Below are positions 8,327-18,221 of a stretch of 64,000 nucleotides of DNA, piece after piece. The translations under genes and the position numbers were made by a program. Position 1 is the first letter of the stretch, and every line of letters begins with the position of its first letter. This DNA comes from Cystobacter ferrugineus. Its GTDB lineage: Bacteria; Myxococcota; Myxococcia; Myxococcales; Myxococcaceae. Location of the stretch: assembly GCF_001887355.1 (NCBI RefSeq), contig NZ_MPIN01000006.1:606838-670837 (forward strand). Direction: 5' to 3'. The notes beneath the pieces were generated by a model. That model ran no database searches, had not been told where the DNA came from, and saw nothing but the letters and a program-made list of their open reading frames with translations.

Positions 8327-9385
8327 ATGGCATTGAGGCGATACGGAGTCTTGAAGGGGATGGCCGTGGGACGCCGCCTTGGAACGGGTCCCAGCCCACA
8401 TTACCAGGTGCACCTCGTCGACGAGCAGCGGGACTACCGCATCGCCATCAACGTCCGCTCACAGCTCTTCCCCTCCGAGCTGGAGTACTTCATCGACGAG
8501 AACTTCCAACACCCCCAGCTCGCGAGCCTGCGGGAGCTGCCCCTTGGCTTCACCCCGCTCGACAGCGCTCCAGGCGGGCTGGCCCTCGACTACATCCGCG
8601 GCAACCTCTTCGAGCCCTGGCGGATGCGGCCCCTGCCGCACGATGTCCCCGGACCGGACAATGACTTGAACGAGAAGATCGACCACTTCTGCCAGCGCGC
8701 CATGGCGGAGGAGGAGGCGTTCCTCTATGCCTTCGGAGAGCCGTGGGGTCCCGAGAACAAACGGGACAAGTACTTTGGCTTCAGCCCCGGCAATGGCATC
8801 CACGACATCCACATGAACCAGGGCAACCACTCCGACTTCGCCTCCCAGGATGGGACCTGGCAGGACGGTGGGCTGCTCTTTCACTTCCCAGCGCAGCAGC
8901 AGTGGGTGGCCGTCTTCCTCAAGTTCCAGTCGCAGGCGTGGCACACCGACGATCGGACGGGCCATGCGCTCGCCGCGGCTCCCACCGGGCGCCCCGCCGA
9001 GCCGCCGATGGGGACTGGCACGGGCTCCGGGCCCGCCCCCGCTCCCGAGCCCACCGCCGAGCAGCCCGATGGGCTGGTGCGCATCGTCGCGGCCCTCGTC
9101 AACGACACCCGCTCGCCCGAGCGGGAAACCGTGACGATCCTCAACGCCTCCGCTCACCCCCTCTCCCTCGAGGGCTGGGCGCTCGCCGACGCGCACAAGC
9201 GCAAGCATCCGCTCGACGGGGAACTCGCCCCGGGTGACACCCGGGTGGTGCAGGTGCGCAAGCCGATGGAGCTGTCCAACCAGGGCGGCCTCATCACCCT
9301 GCTGAACGACCAGGGGTTGAAGGTGCACGGCGTCTCGTACTCGCGCGATCAGGCGCGCCGACCGGGTTGGACCCTCGTCTTCTGA
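8327..9385 (+). CDS. DUF2278 (YukJ-like) protein with C-terminal lamin-tail domain
   Basis: A 352-residue protein. Residues 1-210 match DUF2278/YukJ: YGVLKG at the start, the HYQVHLVDEQRDYRIAINV strand, LDYIRGN, PGPDND, AFGEPWG and the IHDIHMNQGN...WQDGGLLF block. A proline/threonine-rich linker (about 215-245) joins a lamin-tail-like beta domain (about 247-352; VTILNASAHPLSLEGWALAD). Lamin-tail domains are common in secreted or DNA-associated bacterial proteins, but no signal peptide is visible. A phospholipase-D-like gene follows after 16 bases, so a joint nuclease or phosphodiesterase role is plausible though unproven. Confidence 0.8.
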   Translation: MALRRYGVLKGMAVGRRLGTGPSPHYQVHLVDEQRDYRIAINVRSQLFPSELEYFIDENFQHPQLASLRELPLGFTPLDSAPGGLALDYIRGNLFEPWRMRPLPHDVPGPDNDLNEKIDHFCQRAMAEEEAFLYAFGEPWGPENKRDKYFGFSPGNGIHDIHMNQGNHSDFASQDGTWQDGGLLFHFPAQQQWVAVFLKFQSQAWHTDDRTGHALAAAPTGRPAEPPMGTGTGSGPAPAPEPTAEQPDGLVRIVAALVNDTRSPERETVTILNASAHPLSLEGWALADAHKRKHPLDGELAPGDTRVVQVRKPMELSNQGGLITLLNDQGLKVHGVSYSRDQARRPGWTLVF

Positions 9386-9401
9386 GTCCGGGGAGCACAC
9401 C

Positions 9402-11096
9402 ATGCGAATCAAGCAACGAGCGGGTCCCCTCTCCGTCCACGCCACCGCGGGCACGCACGTGGTGCTGCTCGGCATCAACCTGCGGGAACAGAACCGCGCG
9501 GGGCTCCTGGGCTTCGCCATCGAGCGGACCGACCACACGGAAAACGAGCGCTACTGGCTGCGAGGCTTCCGGACCTTCGCGGACACGGAGCCCCACCTGA
9601 CAGCGGGGACCTCCGTCTCCCTGCGCGAGCACCCGCTGCAAGGTTTCCTGTGGAGCGACTTCACGGCCAAACCGGACCACCGCTACACGTACCGGATCGT
9701 CGCCCTGCGTGGCCATCCCAAGCGCCTGGAGGAGAGCCAGGAGGTCGAGGTCCAGGTGACCACGGAGGCCGAGCACGACGGCACGCACTCGGTGCACTTC
9801 AACCGCGGCATCGCGGGCTCCCAGGCGTACGCGGTGCGCTTCGGCAACCGGCATCCAGACGACGTCCCGGACGGCCAGGCCTACACCTGGCTCTCCCGGG
9901 GGCTCAGCGAGGCGTTGTCGCACTTCATCGCCCAGGCGAAGGACTCGAGCTGGGGCCTCCGGGCCTCCGTCTACGAGTTCACCGCCGCCCCCATCCTCCA
10001 GGCCTTCGCGCGCGCCAATGCGCAAGGCGCCGACGTCCGCATCGTCTTCGACGCCAAGCGCAACCAGCCGCCCGGAGCGGACGGCGAACCGCATGGGAAT
10101 CCGCGCGATCGCAACCTGGCCGCCATCGCGGCGGCGGAGCTGCAGGCGCTCGCCATCCCGAGGGAGCGCAACACCCACTCCATCTCCCACAACAAGTTCA
10201 TCGTCCTGCTCCACCACGGCGAACCGGTGGCCGTCCTCACCGGCTCCACCAATCTCACCCCAGGGGGCCTCTACGGCCATTCCAACGTGGCGCACGTGGT
10301 GCGCGACCCGGCCGTGGCCACCGCCTTCCTGCGCTACTGGGAGCAGCTCGCGGGCGACCCCGAGGCACGCTCGCTGCGCCAGTGGACGGGGCAGGCCACG
10401 CCCGTGCCGCGAGTCCCGCCTCCACGCGGCTGCACGCCCTTGTTCAGCCCGCGCGCGTCGCTGGAAGCCCTCAAGTGGTACCGGGATCGGATTCGCGAGG
10501 CCCGGAGCGGCGTCTTCCTCACCGCGGCCTTTGGCGTCAACGATCTCCTGGAGGAAGTGCTCGCCGAGGACGTGGACTTCCCGCGCTACGTCCTTCTGGA
10601 CCGGGAGGACGACAACATGGAGTTGCTCCGGCGCGACCGGGACAACCGCATCGCCGTGGGTTCCGTCCTCGGGGGTGACGTGCTGGAGCGGTGGGTGCGC
10701 GAGCGCACGGTGCCGGGACTCAATGGACACGTGAAGTACGTCCATACCAAGTACCTGCTCATCGACCCGCTCGACCGGGTCCCCCTGGTCATCACCGGCT
10801 CGGCGAACTTCAGCGATGCCTCGACGCGCGACAATGACGAGAACATGCTCGTCATCCGCGGCGACACCCGCGTGGCCGACATCTACCTCGGCGAGTTCAT
10901 GCGGCTCTTCAATCACTTCTACTTCCGCACCGCCGTGGCGAACCGGCCCTCTCCCCAGCGGCACCTCTCGCCCGATGATTCCTGGAGCCGGACGTATTAC
11001 GCCCCCGGCTCGTTCAAGAGCCGGGAGCGATTGCTCTTCGCGGGAGAAACCCGGAGCACGCGCGGCGCTGCCCGAAACCCAGCTCCAGGAGTATGA
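9402..11096 (+). CDS. Phospholipase D-like protein with two HKD motifs
   Basis: A 564-residue protein with two phospholipase-D catalytic repeats. The first is HNKFIVLLHH followed by GSTNLTPGG near residues 263-285; the second is HTKYLLIDP followed by TGSANFSDAS near 447-475. An N-terminal beta domain of about 130 residues precedes them. Superfamily members cut phosphodiester bonds in phospholipids or nucleic acids through a phospho-histidine. Which substrate applies here is not visible, and there is no signal peptide. It follows the DUF2278-lamin-tail gene by 16 bases and is likely in the same transcript. Confidence 0.85.
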   Translation: MRIKQRAGPLSVHATAGTHVVLLGINLREQNRAGLLGFAIERTDHTENERYWLRGFRTFADTEPHLTAGTSVSLREHPLQGFLWSDFTAKPDHRYTYRIVALRGHPKRLEESQEVEVQVTTEAEHDGTHSVHFNRGIAGSQAYAVRFGNRHPDDVPDGQAYTWLSRGLSEALSHFIAQAKDSSWGLRASVYEFTAAPILQAFARANAQGADVRIVFDAKRNQPPGADGEPHGNPRDRNLAAIAAAELQALAIPRERNTHSISHNKFIVLLHHGEPVAVLTGSTNLTPGGLYGHSNVAHVVRDPAVATAFLRYWEQLAGDPEARSLRQWTGQATPVPRVPPPRGCTPLFSPRASLEALKWYRDRIREARSGVFLTAAFGVNDLLEEVLAEDVDFPRYVLLDREDDNMELLRRDRDNRIAVGSVLGGDVLERWVRERTVPGLNGHVKYVHTKYLLIDPLDRVPLVITGSANFSDASTRDNDENMLVIRGDTRVADIYLGEFMRLFNHFYFRTAVANRPSPQRHLSPDDSWSRTYYAPGSFKSRERLLFAGETRSTRGAARNPAPGV

Positions 11097-11263
11097 GGCC
11101 AAGGCAGTCAGACACACCCTGGTCGTAATGTTATACGAGCAACGCCAGCCTTCTCTCACCCGATGAGAGGAACCAAGCGAACAGGCACCCACTCCGTCCT
11201 CACCGTTCCCGTGGCGATGATGTTATTGACGCTCCGGTAACAGCCATCTCCCGGACGGTGTAC

Positions 11264-12673
11264 ATGAAGAACAAACTCATCGGTTCATTGGTTCTGGCGT
11301 GCAGTTGGCTCGGTCCCATCGCCTGCGCTGGCGACACGCCCGCGCCCGCCGCCCAGGGCGGCGACGCTCCATCGTCACCGGCGGCCCCGGCGCCAGGCAG
11401 CCCCGCCGTCGACGCCGCCGCCAGTTGCTCCATCACCCAGGAGCGCGTGCGAATCACCGAAATCGATGTCGGTGCGACGGTCGTGAGCAACGAGGACGAG
11501 GTGGCGCTCAAGCCGCTCGTCATCTCCCCCATTCCGGCCGGCGGTTCGCGGCTGGCCTGGATGGGCAATGACGGCAAGGTGCACATCACCCAGCTCGATG
11601 CGAGCGATCGCCCGGTGGGAACGTCCTTCGGCCTGCCGGCGAATGACTTCGCCGACCTGTACGCCGACAACACCGGTGGCACGCTGTTGTTGACACGGAA
11701 TGCGAAGGGCGGAGGCACGCTCAACTGCGGCGCACCGACCAACCTCTGTGGCACTCCGCCCAACCCGCCCGTGCCCTGCTACGACATGTACATGGTGCGC
11801 TTCGACGGCACCACCGAGACGTGGGCCACCGTGCTGACGAGCTCCAGCGAGACCCTGCCGCCCTACTCCACCGGACCCAAGGGCCCCACCGTCTACATGA
11901 TCTGGTGGTACGCCCACCACGGGCGCATCGCGTTCGACGGCACGCGCTACGCGGGTTACTTCGGCGCGGCGATCAGCGTCTCGCAGAATGGCTGCATCAA
12001 CATCCACCAGGGCGACCGGATGAAGGTCGTCGGCACCGACGGCAAGCTCCAGTCCGGCGGCTTCGATTGGGGTTGCAGCCACAGCGGTTATGAGCGGCTC
12101 ATCTGGGATCCCACGGCCCGAAAGTTCGTCTCCATCTGCAAGACCGACAACAACAACCGGATCGCCTTCGCCCCCACCTACAAGACCATCCAGCCCGTCG
12201 ACCTCGCCTACTCGAACCTGGGCAACCTGGTGACGGCCACGGGCGGGGGTTACTGGCTCACCACGAGCAACATCCGGTCCGGACAGACGCCCAACGCCAA
12301 CGGGCTCGCGGACGTGCACCTCCTCCACTTCGTGGACGGCGCCCCCGACAAGGACATCATCCTGGCGAGCGATGCGGGGCTCAACAACCGCGCCCCCCAC
12401 CTGGCCGCCTATGGCCAGAACCAGCTCCTGGCGGCCTGGGAGACCTCGACGCGGACGGGAGATCTGGTCCGGAACGACACCAGCCGCAAGCTCTACGTCC
12501 AGGCGCTGGATCGCGCGACCGGCGCCGCGAACGGCTCGGCGCTGCAGGTCGATGTGAAGGGCAACCGCTATCAGGACTTCGTGGCCTTCCCGGATGGCAG
12601 CGTGGCCTTCGCCGCACCGGGCAGCAGCGCGACCAAGATCAAGATCCTCCGCGTCCTGCCCTGCGCGGGGTGA
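11264..12673 (+). CDS. Secreted lipoprotein, function unknown
   Basis: A 469-residue exported protein. A lysine-start signal peptide ends in GPIAC, a lipobox, so it is probably an outer-membrane or periplasmic lipoprotein. A GTG two codons upstream is an alternative start. A low-complexity alanine/proline linker (about 25-55) is followed by a domain of repeated strands that resembles a beta-propeller in pattern (blocks such as GSRLAWMGNDGKVHI, DGSVAFAAPGSS). Paired cysteines suggest disulfides. I do not recognise the family. It is a single gene ending at a hairpin. Confidence 0.65.
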   Translation: MKNKLIGSLVLACSWLGPIACAGDTPAPAAQGGDAPSSPAAPAPGSPAVDAAASCSITQERVRITEIDVGATVVSNEDEVALKPLVISPIPAGGSRLAWMGNDGKVHITQLDASDRPVGTSFGLPANDFADLYADNTGGTLLLTRNAKGGGTLNCGAPTNLCGTPPNPPVPCYDMYMVRFDGTTETWATVLTSSSETLPPYSTGPKGPTVYMIWWYAHHGRIAFDGTRYAGYFGAAISVSQNGCINIHQGDRMKVVGTDGKLQSGGFDWGCSHSGYERLIWDPTARKFVSICKTDNNNRIAFAPTYKTIQPVDLAYSNLGNLVTATGGGYWLTTSNIRSGQTPNANGLADVHLLHFVDGAPDKDIILASDAGLNNRAPHLAAYGQNQLLAAWETSTRTGDLVRNDTSRKLYVQALDRATGAANGSALQVDVKGNRYQDFVAFPDGSVAFAAPGSSATKIKILRVLPCAG

Positions 12674-12686
12674 GAGGAAGACAGGA

Positions 12687-12717
12687 GGGGTGCCGTCGAG
12701 TCGGTCGGCACCCCTTC
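12687..12717. terminator. Hairpin between convergent genes
   Basis: A nine-base stem (GGGGTGCCG pairing with CGGCACCCC) with a ten-base loop lies between the end of the lipoprotein gene and the end of the convergent DUF6010 gene. The T run is poor, so it may act in both directions or mainly protect 3' ends. Confidence 0.55.
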
Positions 12718-12740
12718 ATCGCCGCGCGGAAGAACTCCCC

Positions 12741-13208
12741 TCAGCCCTCGCTGGCCCCGGGGACTCGCGCGGTGCCCGTGGTTCGACGAAGCCACTCGAA
12801 CACGGAGGGAGCACCCGCGAAGCACCACAGGGCGATCACCGGATCGCACAGGGCACAGCCGAACGATGACGTTGCGTCGAACGGGATGATGGGATTGCCG
12901 TAGAGGTGGTGGGCGAAATCCCAGCAGGTATGCAACAGCCAGCCGGCACCGATGATGCGGTAGTCCTCGAGCCCCCGGTACGCGCAGTAGGCGATGATCG
13001 CGTTGAAGGCGAACTCCCAGACGCCGAAGCCGCCGCTGAGGTACGCGGCGCCCGCGCCCGCGATCATCACCGCATTGAACTTCTGTCGCGCTGGCTCCCT
13101 GAGCAAGGAGCAGAGGCAGATGTACAGCAGCCCGATCAGCACTGGCGCCACGTAATGCAAGACGCCCAGCCCCCGGGTCTTCTCGATCAGCAACTCCGTG
13201 AACGGCAT
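12741..13208 (-). CDS. DUF6010-family membrane protein
   Basis: A 155-residue integral membrane protein with about four helices. The sequence blocks GLGVLHYVAPVLIGLLY, REPARQKFNA, GWLLHTCWDFAHHLYGNP and CALCDPVIALWCFAGAPS match the DUF6010 family over nearly full length. The His/Trp-rich helix and the CALC pair are the conserved polar features. The activity is unknown. It is convergent with the lipoprotein gene on its right end and stands alone. Confidence 0.75.
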   Translation of the reverse strand: MPFTELLIEKTRGLGVLHYVAPVLIGLLYICLCSLLREPARQKFNAVMIAGAGAAYLSGGFGVWEFAFNAIIAYCAYRGLEDYRIIGAGWLLHTCWDFAHHLYGNPIIPFDATSSFGCALCDPVIALWCFAGAPSVFEWLRRTTGTARVPGASEG

Positions 13209-13373
13209 GGCTTTCCTTTCACTGAAACCTCTCCAATGCCTCCACGCTAGGGTCGCCCGTCACACCTGAACAATTGGCGGAAGTGCCATGAATCAACGGA
13301 TTCCGGCCAACGGACATCCACGGAAAAGTGTCCTTAAGAAACACGTAACAATTCCGTCACAAGCTGTCCGTCC

Positions 13374-14417
13374 ATGTGGATCCGCCTCCGCCGTCCCCCA
13401 TTCCGCGGCACGCCGCGTGGACTGACTGCCCCTCCCGTACTCCGAGCCCTGGCCGCCGCGACCGGGCTCTTCCTGGGTGGCTGTGGTACCCAGCAAGACA
13501 CGCCCCCCGAGGACACACCGCCGGACTCCACACCGGCGGGAGACCCCAACGTGCTCGTGGGCACCTTCCAGGTGCTCCTGGTGCCGCCCGTCGCCGCCTC
13601 GAGCGGCCAGTCCGAGACGCCGGGGTACACCACGGTGGTGGGCAAGATCTACGATGGCCCCTCCCCCTCCCAGATCATCTGGCAACAGGCCGCCCAGGGT
13701 GGAGACTGCGAGCTGCGGACACCGCGCGTCCCCTTCTGCGGCACGCCCTGCGGTGGCAGCGCGGCCTGCGTCGACGATGACAAGTGTCAGGCCTACCCCA
13801 CCGCGCGCGCCGTGGGCGCCATCCAGGTCAAGGGACTGCGCACGGCCTCGGGGGCCACCGAGTTCTCGATGAGCCCCATCGCCAACAACTACCAACCCCC
13901 GGCGAGCGTCTCACTGCCCTATCCCGCCTTCTCGGAGGGGGAGGAGATCGTCCTCACGGCGGCGGGCGCGTACTACCCGGCGTTCACCCTCGAGGGGCGC
14001 GGCATCGCGCCGCTCCAGTTGCTCGATGACAGCCTCACGCTGCAACGTGGCCAACCTCTGGCATTGCACTGGGCGCCTGCGGGCCAGACGGATGTCTCCA
14101 CCATCCACGTCAAGCTGGACATCAGTCACCACGGTGGGACCAAGGGGATGATCGAGTGCGACACCGCGGACACCGGCTCGCTCCAACTGTCGGCCGAGCT
14201 CGTCACGCAACTGCTCGACCTCGGGGTGGCGGGCTACCCCTCCATCCTCGTGACGCGAAGGTCGGTGGGCTCGGTGACGATCGCCCCCGGCCGGGTGGAC
14301 CTGCTCGTCTCCTCCGAGGTCGAGCGCGCGGTCATCGTCCCCGGCGTCACCTCGTGCGGCGACAACTCGGATTGCCCCTCCGGCCAGACCTGTCAGCCGG
14401 ACCTCACCTGTGGCTGA
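13374..14417 (+). CDS. Cysteine-rich secreted lipoprotein
   Basis: A 347-residue protein with an arginine-rich signal peptide ending LGGC (lipobox near residue 37), then a low-complexity proline/threonine linker. The mature domain is beta-rich with eight or more cysteines. It ends in a compact CGDNSDCPSGQTCQPDLTCG knot typical of myxobacterial surface proteins. No enzyme motif is visible. The ribosome site is weak. The next gene begins within tens of bases, so the two lipoproteins are probably co-transcribed. Confidence 0.65.
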   Translation: MWIRLRRPPFRGTPRGLTAPPVLRALAAATGLFLGGCGTQQDTPPEDTPPDSTPAGDPNVLVGTFQVLLVPPVAASSGQSETPGYTTVVGKIYDGPSPSQIIWQQAAQGGDCELRTPRVPFCGTPCGGSAACVDDDKCQAYPTARAVGAIQVKGLRTASGATEFSMSPIANNYQPPASVSLPYPAFSEGEEIVLTAAGAYYPAFTLEGRGIAPLQLLDDSLTLQRGQPLALHWAPAGQTDVSTIHVKLDISHHGGTKGMIECDTADTGSLQLSAELVTQLLDLGVAGYPSILVTRRSVGSVTIAPGRVDLLVSSEVERAVIVPGVTSCGDNSDCPSGQTCQPDLTCG

Positions 14418-14448
14418 GAAGCTCATGACGCGTCAATCCGGAGGACGA

Positions 14449-16494
14449 ATGGTGAAGACTCACACAGCGAAGTGCCTGTGGGGCGTGACGCTCCTGGGCG
14501 GTCTGCTCTCGGCCGCGTGCGGCAAGAGCGACAGTCCCTCCACCCCCGCCATCGAGTGGACGTGCCAGGCCCCCAGCACCACCGAGGCGCCCGACTTCCT
14601 CGAGCAGGTGGGCTGCGAGACGGACTTCCAGGCACTCGCCTCGGAGCCCATCGACTCGAGCCTGCCCGGCGCGCGCTCGGTCAAGGTGGTGTTGGATACG
14701 GCGGACGACAACGCGCTCTACTTCCAGAACAGCACGCGGTACCAGATCCACTACCAGTTCGCCTCGACCCACCTGTCTGGCAATGGGTTGCCCATCGTCC
14801 CCGCGCTCGCGTCGTTCAATGCCTCCGAGTACTTCAGCCCCGAGCGCCGCTTCGTCCTGGGAACCGTGACGTACTACGAGGGCCCCAGGCTATTTGCGCT
14901 CGAGCTGTCACCCTATGACACCGCCTCGGCGACGATGATCACCACGCTGTTCCAGAAGGTGAAGGGCTCGGCCTTCTTCGGCTCGGAGCTGGTCTTCCAC
15001 CCGACCTCGGCCGCGGTGGAGGTGGAGGCCAGACGGCTGCCCGCGGACATCCCCATCAAGAGCACGGACGACATCTACGCCGCCATCGACTACCAACCGC
15101 TGACGCTCGCCTCGGGCATCGGCCGGTTGCGCTTCGTCAAGGCGGTGGACCTGGAGGACGAATACCTGTCCTACCAGGACATCGCCGTGCTCGACGAGGC
15201 GCCCAATGACATCTCCGTCGTCCAGGGCCTCATCACCGAAGAGTTCCAGACGCCGCTGTCCCATGTGAACGTGCTGTCCGCCAATCGCCACACGCCCAAC
15301 ATGGGCCTGCGTGGTGCCATGACGAACACCACGCTGCGCGCGCTCGAGGGCAAGCTGGTGCAGCTCACCGTGGGCTCCACCGCATGGTCGGTGCACGCGG
15401 TGACCGAGGCCGAGGCCCAGGCCTTCTGGGACGCGCACAAGCCCGCGCCCGTGACGCTGCCCGCGTTGAACCTGACGGTGAAGGAGCTGGTGGACATCGA
15501 GGACGTGACGCCCGAGACGGGCTCGCTGCGCGACGACATCAAGAAGTCCGTCCAGGCCTTCGGGGGAAAGGCGGCGCACTACTCCATCCTGGCCAGGACG
15601 CCGTCCGTCCCCCTGCTCGAGGCCTTCGCCATCCCCGTCTACTTCTACGACCAGTTCATGCGGCAGAACGGCTTCTATGATCAGGTCGACGCCATGGTGG
15701 CGGATCCGAGCTTCGCCACGGATCCCGCCGTGCGCGACGCGAAGCTGAGCGCCCTGCGCACGGCGATGAAGCAGGCGCCGCTCGACGCGGACTTCCAGGC
15801 GCGGCTCAAGGCGAAGCTGGACCAGGACTACCCGGGACAGTCCATGCGCTTTCGCACGAGCACCAACAGCGAGGATCTGGATGGGTTTCCGTGCGCGGGC
15901 TGCTACGACTCGCACACGGGAGACCCCGCCGAGGGCTGGGAGGACGTGCTGAGCGCCATCCGCAAGACGTACGCGAGCGCCTGGGCGCTGCGCACCTTCG
16001 AGGAGCGCACCTACTACGGCATCGACCACAAGTCCGTGGGCATGGCGCTCTTGGTGCACCACAATTTCCCCGATGAGGAGGCCAACGGTGTCTCGGTGAC
16101 GAGCAACCCGTTCGACGTCTCGGGGTTGGATCCGGCCTTCTACGTGAACGTGCAGTACGGAGGAGACGCGGAGGTGGTGTCACCTCCGGCGGGCGTGACG
16201 AGCGACCAGTTCCTCTACTTCTTCAACCAGCCCAACCAGCCGGTGACGTACTTCGCGCACTCGAACCTCGTCCCGAGTGGAAGCACCGTGCTGACGGCCA
16301 CACAGGTGCACCAGTTGGGCGTGGCGCTGGAGGCCATCCACAAGCGCTTCTCGCCGGCGTACGGGCCGGCAGCGGGCAACACGGGGTGGTACGCCATGGA
16401 CGTGGAGTTCAAGTTCGACGACGACGCGAACCCCGGCCAGCCCCCCACGCTGTACATCAAGCAGGCCCGCCCCTACCCTGGCCGCGGGCAGTAA
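14449..16494 (+). CDS. Exported lipoprotein with PEP/pyruvate-binding (PPDK-N-like) domain
   Basis: A 681-residue protein. The start at 14449 follows GGAGGA; the open frame continues upstream into the previous gene but lacks a ribosome site. The signal peptide ends SAAC, a lipobox. Residues about 370-681 resemble the N-terminal ATP-grasp-like domain of PEP synthase and pyruvate phosphate dikinase: GGKAAHYSIL, RFRTSTNSEDLDGFPCAG.YDS, and a terminal LYIKQARPYP like the family's E-x-Q-x-RP. These enzymes normally work in the cytoplasm with ATP, so an exported copy is odd. The swivelling phosphohistidine domain is not seen; catalysis is uncertain. Confidence 0.75.
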   Translation: MVKTHTAKCLWGVTLLGGLLSAACGKSDSPSTPAIEWTCQAPSTTEAPDFLEQVGCETDFQALASEPIDSSLPGARSVKVVLDTADDNALYFQNSTRYQIHYQFASTHLSGNGLPIVPALASFNASEYFSPERRFVLGTVTYYEGPRLFALELSPYDTASATMITTLFQKVKGSAFFGSELVFHPTSAAVEVEARRLPADIPIKSTDDIYAAIDYQPLTLASGIGRLRFVKAVDLEDEYLSYQDIAVLDEAPNDISVVQGLITEEFQTPLSHVNVLSANRHTPNMGLRGAMTNTTLRALEGKLVQLTVGSTAWSVHAVTEAEAQAFWDAHKPAPVTLPALNLTVKELVDIEDVTPETGSLRDDIKKSVQAFGGKAAHYSILARTPSVPLLEAFAIPVYFYDQFMRQNGFYDQVDAMVADPSFATDPAVRDAKLSALRTAMKQAPLDADFQARLKAKLDQDYPGQSMRFRTSTNSEDLDGFPCAGCYDSHTGDPAEGWEDVLSAIRKTYASAWALRTFEERTYYGIDHKSVGMALLVHHNFPDEEANGVSVTSNPFDVSGLDPAFYVNVQYGGDAEVVSPPAGVTSDQFLYFFNQPNQPVTYFAHSNLVPSGSTVLTATQVHQLGVALEAIHKRFSPAYGPAAGNTGWYAMDVEFKFDDDANPGQPPTLYIKQARPYPGRGQ

Positions 16495-16531
16495 GAGGAG
16501 GGAGGAGCCTGGCACCTCCTCCTCCAACCAC

Positions 16532-17086
16532 TCACTCGCGGAAGGTCGCGTCGCTCCGGTCCGTGCTCGTGGAAATCCCATTCAGGTAGAGCAGACCCTC
16601 GCGGTGCCGCAGGTAGTAGCCTGGGAAGTTGAAGGACTCGAAGGAGAGCAGCGCGCTGTTGGCCAGTCCCGCCCGTCTCCACCAGGTCGCATCCGCCTTG
16701 AACAGGCTGGAGCCATCGTCGCGGTCCAGCCACAGCTCGCCGTTGCGATGCCGCAAGAAGTAGCCAGGGAAGTTGACGGACTCCAGCGACAAGGCCGAGG
16801 CGTTCGCCAGTCCAGGAACGACCCTCCACTCCGCGTCTTCCGCCGGGAAGATGATGTGGTCGATGCGTCCCCGGGATTTCTGGTGCCGCACGAAGGAGCC
16901 CTGGAGCAGGGACTCGAACCGGGAGAAGGCACGCACCGACAGGTTGTCGAACCTCGCCTGGGCCTGGTAGGTCCGCACGCCGATGGCACCGGACACATAG
17001 GAGCCATCCGTCACCGAAATCTTGGGAGTCACGAGGTCATCGACATAGACCTTGAGGGGCAGGGCTCGCCACGAGCACGCCAACAA
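16532..17086 (-). pseudogene. 3' fragment of an AbfB-domain secreted protein
   Basis: A 184-residue open frame. The first 50 residues (VYVDDL...GAIGVRTYQAQARFDNLSV) are the tail of a concanavalin-like sugar-binding domain. The rest is one AbfB (arabinofuranosidase B, CBM42-type) domain with two clear repeats of SFES.NFPGYYLRHR. There is no signal peptide and only a TTG at the 5' end, which abuts the stop codon of the kelch gene. The protein is therefore missing its N-terminal catalytic or binding part. Either this is a decayed glycoside hydrolase or a short leftover that is still translated. Confidence 0.6.
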
Positions 17087-17095
17087 CCCCTCGCG

Positions 17096-18221
17096 CTACG
17101 CCCCGGGCCGCCAGACTTCCCAGGTGGTGGACAAGTCCCCCTGGGCATCGCGGGAGTGACCCACGACCAGGAAGGTTCCAGGCACCACCTCCACGAGGTG
17201 GTGTCCCGCCCGGGGCCCGGTGAGCGAGGGCCCTGGCGCCCACGTGCCTCGAACCGGGTCCCAGAGTTCCACCGTCTCCGTGGGGTCCGCGTAGTTCAGG
17301 CTCCCGCCCGAGACCGCCGCGCCCCCATCGGGCAATGCCGTCAGCGCGAAGCCCGAGCGAGGCACCGGGAGCGAACCCGTGGCGCTCCACTCGCCCGTCC
17401 GGGGATCCCACACCTCCGCAGTCCCCAGGGCGTCCCCCTCGCCCCATCCGCCCACGACGAGGATGCGCCCATCCGAGAGCGTCACTCCTTGGGCCTCCTC
17501 GCGAGCGCACGTCAGGGGGCTCGTCACCCGCCAGGAGCGACCGCCACGCTCCCAGATCTCGGTCATCTGGTTCAACGGAGGCGCGAGGTGCTGTCCGTCG
17601 ATGATGGCGAAGCCGAAGCCGTTGTCCCGACCGCCCGCGATGACCACGCGCTCGCCGCTCACGCATACGGGACCGGGGTGGAACAGACGCACGGTCTGCC
17701 CCGCGGGTTCCCAGGCGCTCGCTCCGGGCCACAACACTTCGGCCCGCGTTCCGCGATTCAGGTCATCATCGAAGTCGGAGCCGAGCACCAACACCGGTGC
17801 CATCCGCGAGGCTCACGGCGATGGGATGCGCGCGGGGCGCGAGCAGCGCAGGCCCCTCGTGGAAGCGCCGCGTCCCGGGCTCCCAGAGGAGCGTGGTGCG
17901 CAACTCCAACTCCGTGCCATCTCGCCCGCCCACGAGCAGAACGCGTCCATCTGGCAGGCCCACCGCGGCATGGCCCTGCCTCGGCTGGGGCAGGAGCGGA
18001 AGCGGATGCCAGGAGCGCGTCGAGGCCTCCCAGAACGCCGCGCCATCGGTGGAGCGGCACGTGAATCCGTCGCCCTCGGGATGCCACGCACCTCCCCCCG
18101 CGAGGAGCGCTCCGCCGGATGTCGCCACCAGGCTGTAGTCCTCGAGCCAGAGACCGGCATGGGGAACCCTTCCACTGGAGACAGGAGATGAGGCATGGGA
18201 CATAGGCTCCATTATTCCCAA
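17096..18221 (-). pseudogene. Kelch-repeat protein split by a frameshift
   Basis: Two open frames on the same strand give one kelch beta-propeller when joined. The upstream part (18221 to about 17800) ends in SLADGT and runs into a stop in the wrong frame; the downstream part resumes with VLVLGSDFDDD in the next frame. Kelch blocks such as DGRVLLVGGRD and DGRILVVGGWGEG occur about every 48 residues. There is no signal peptide. A single-base indel near 17800 explains the break; a sequencing error is the alternative. It lies head-on to the AbfB fragment, suggesting a locus in decay. Confidence 0.65.

Noticed and set aside
9294..11192. Long minus-strand frame opposite the phospholipase-D-like gene
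   Set aside because: The plus strand has both HKD motifs in the right order and spacing.
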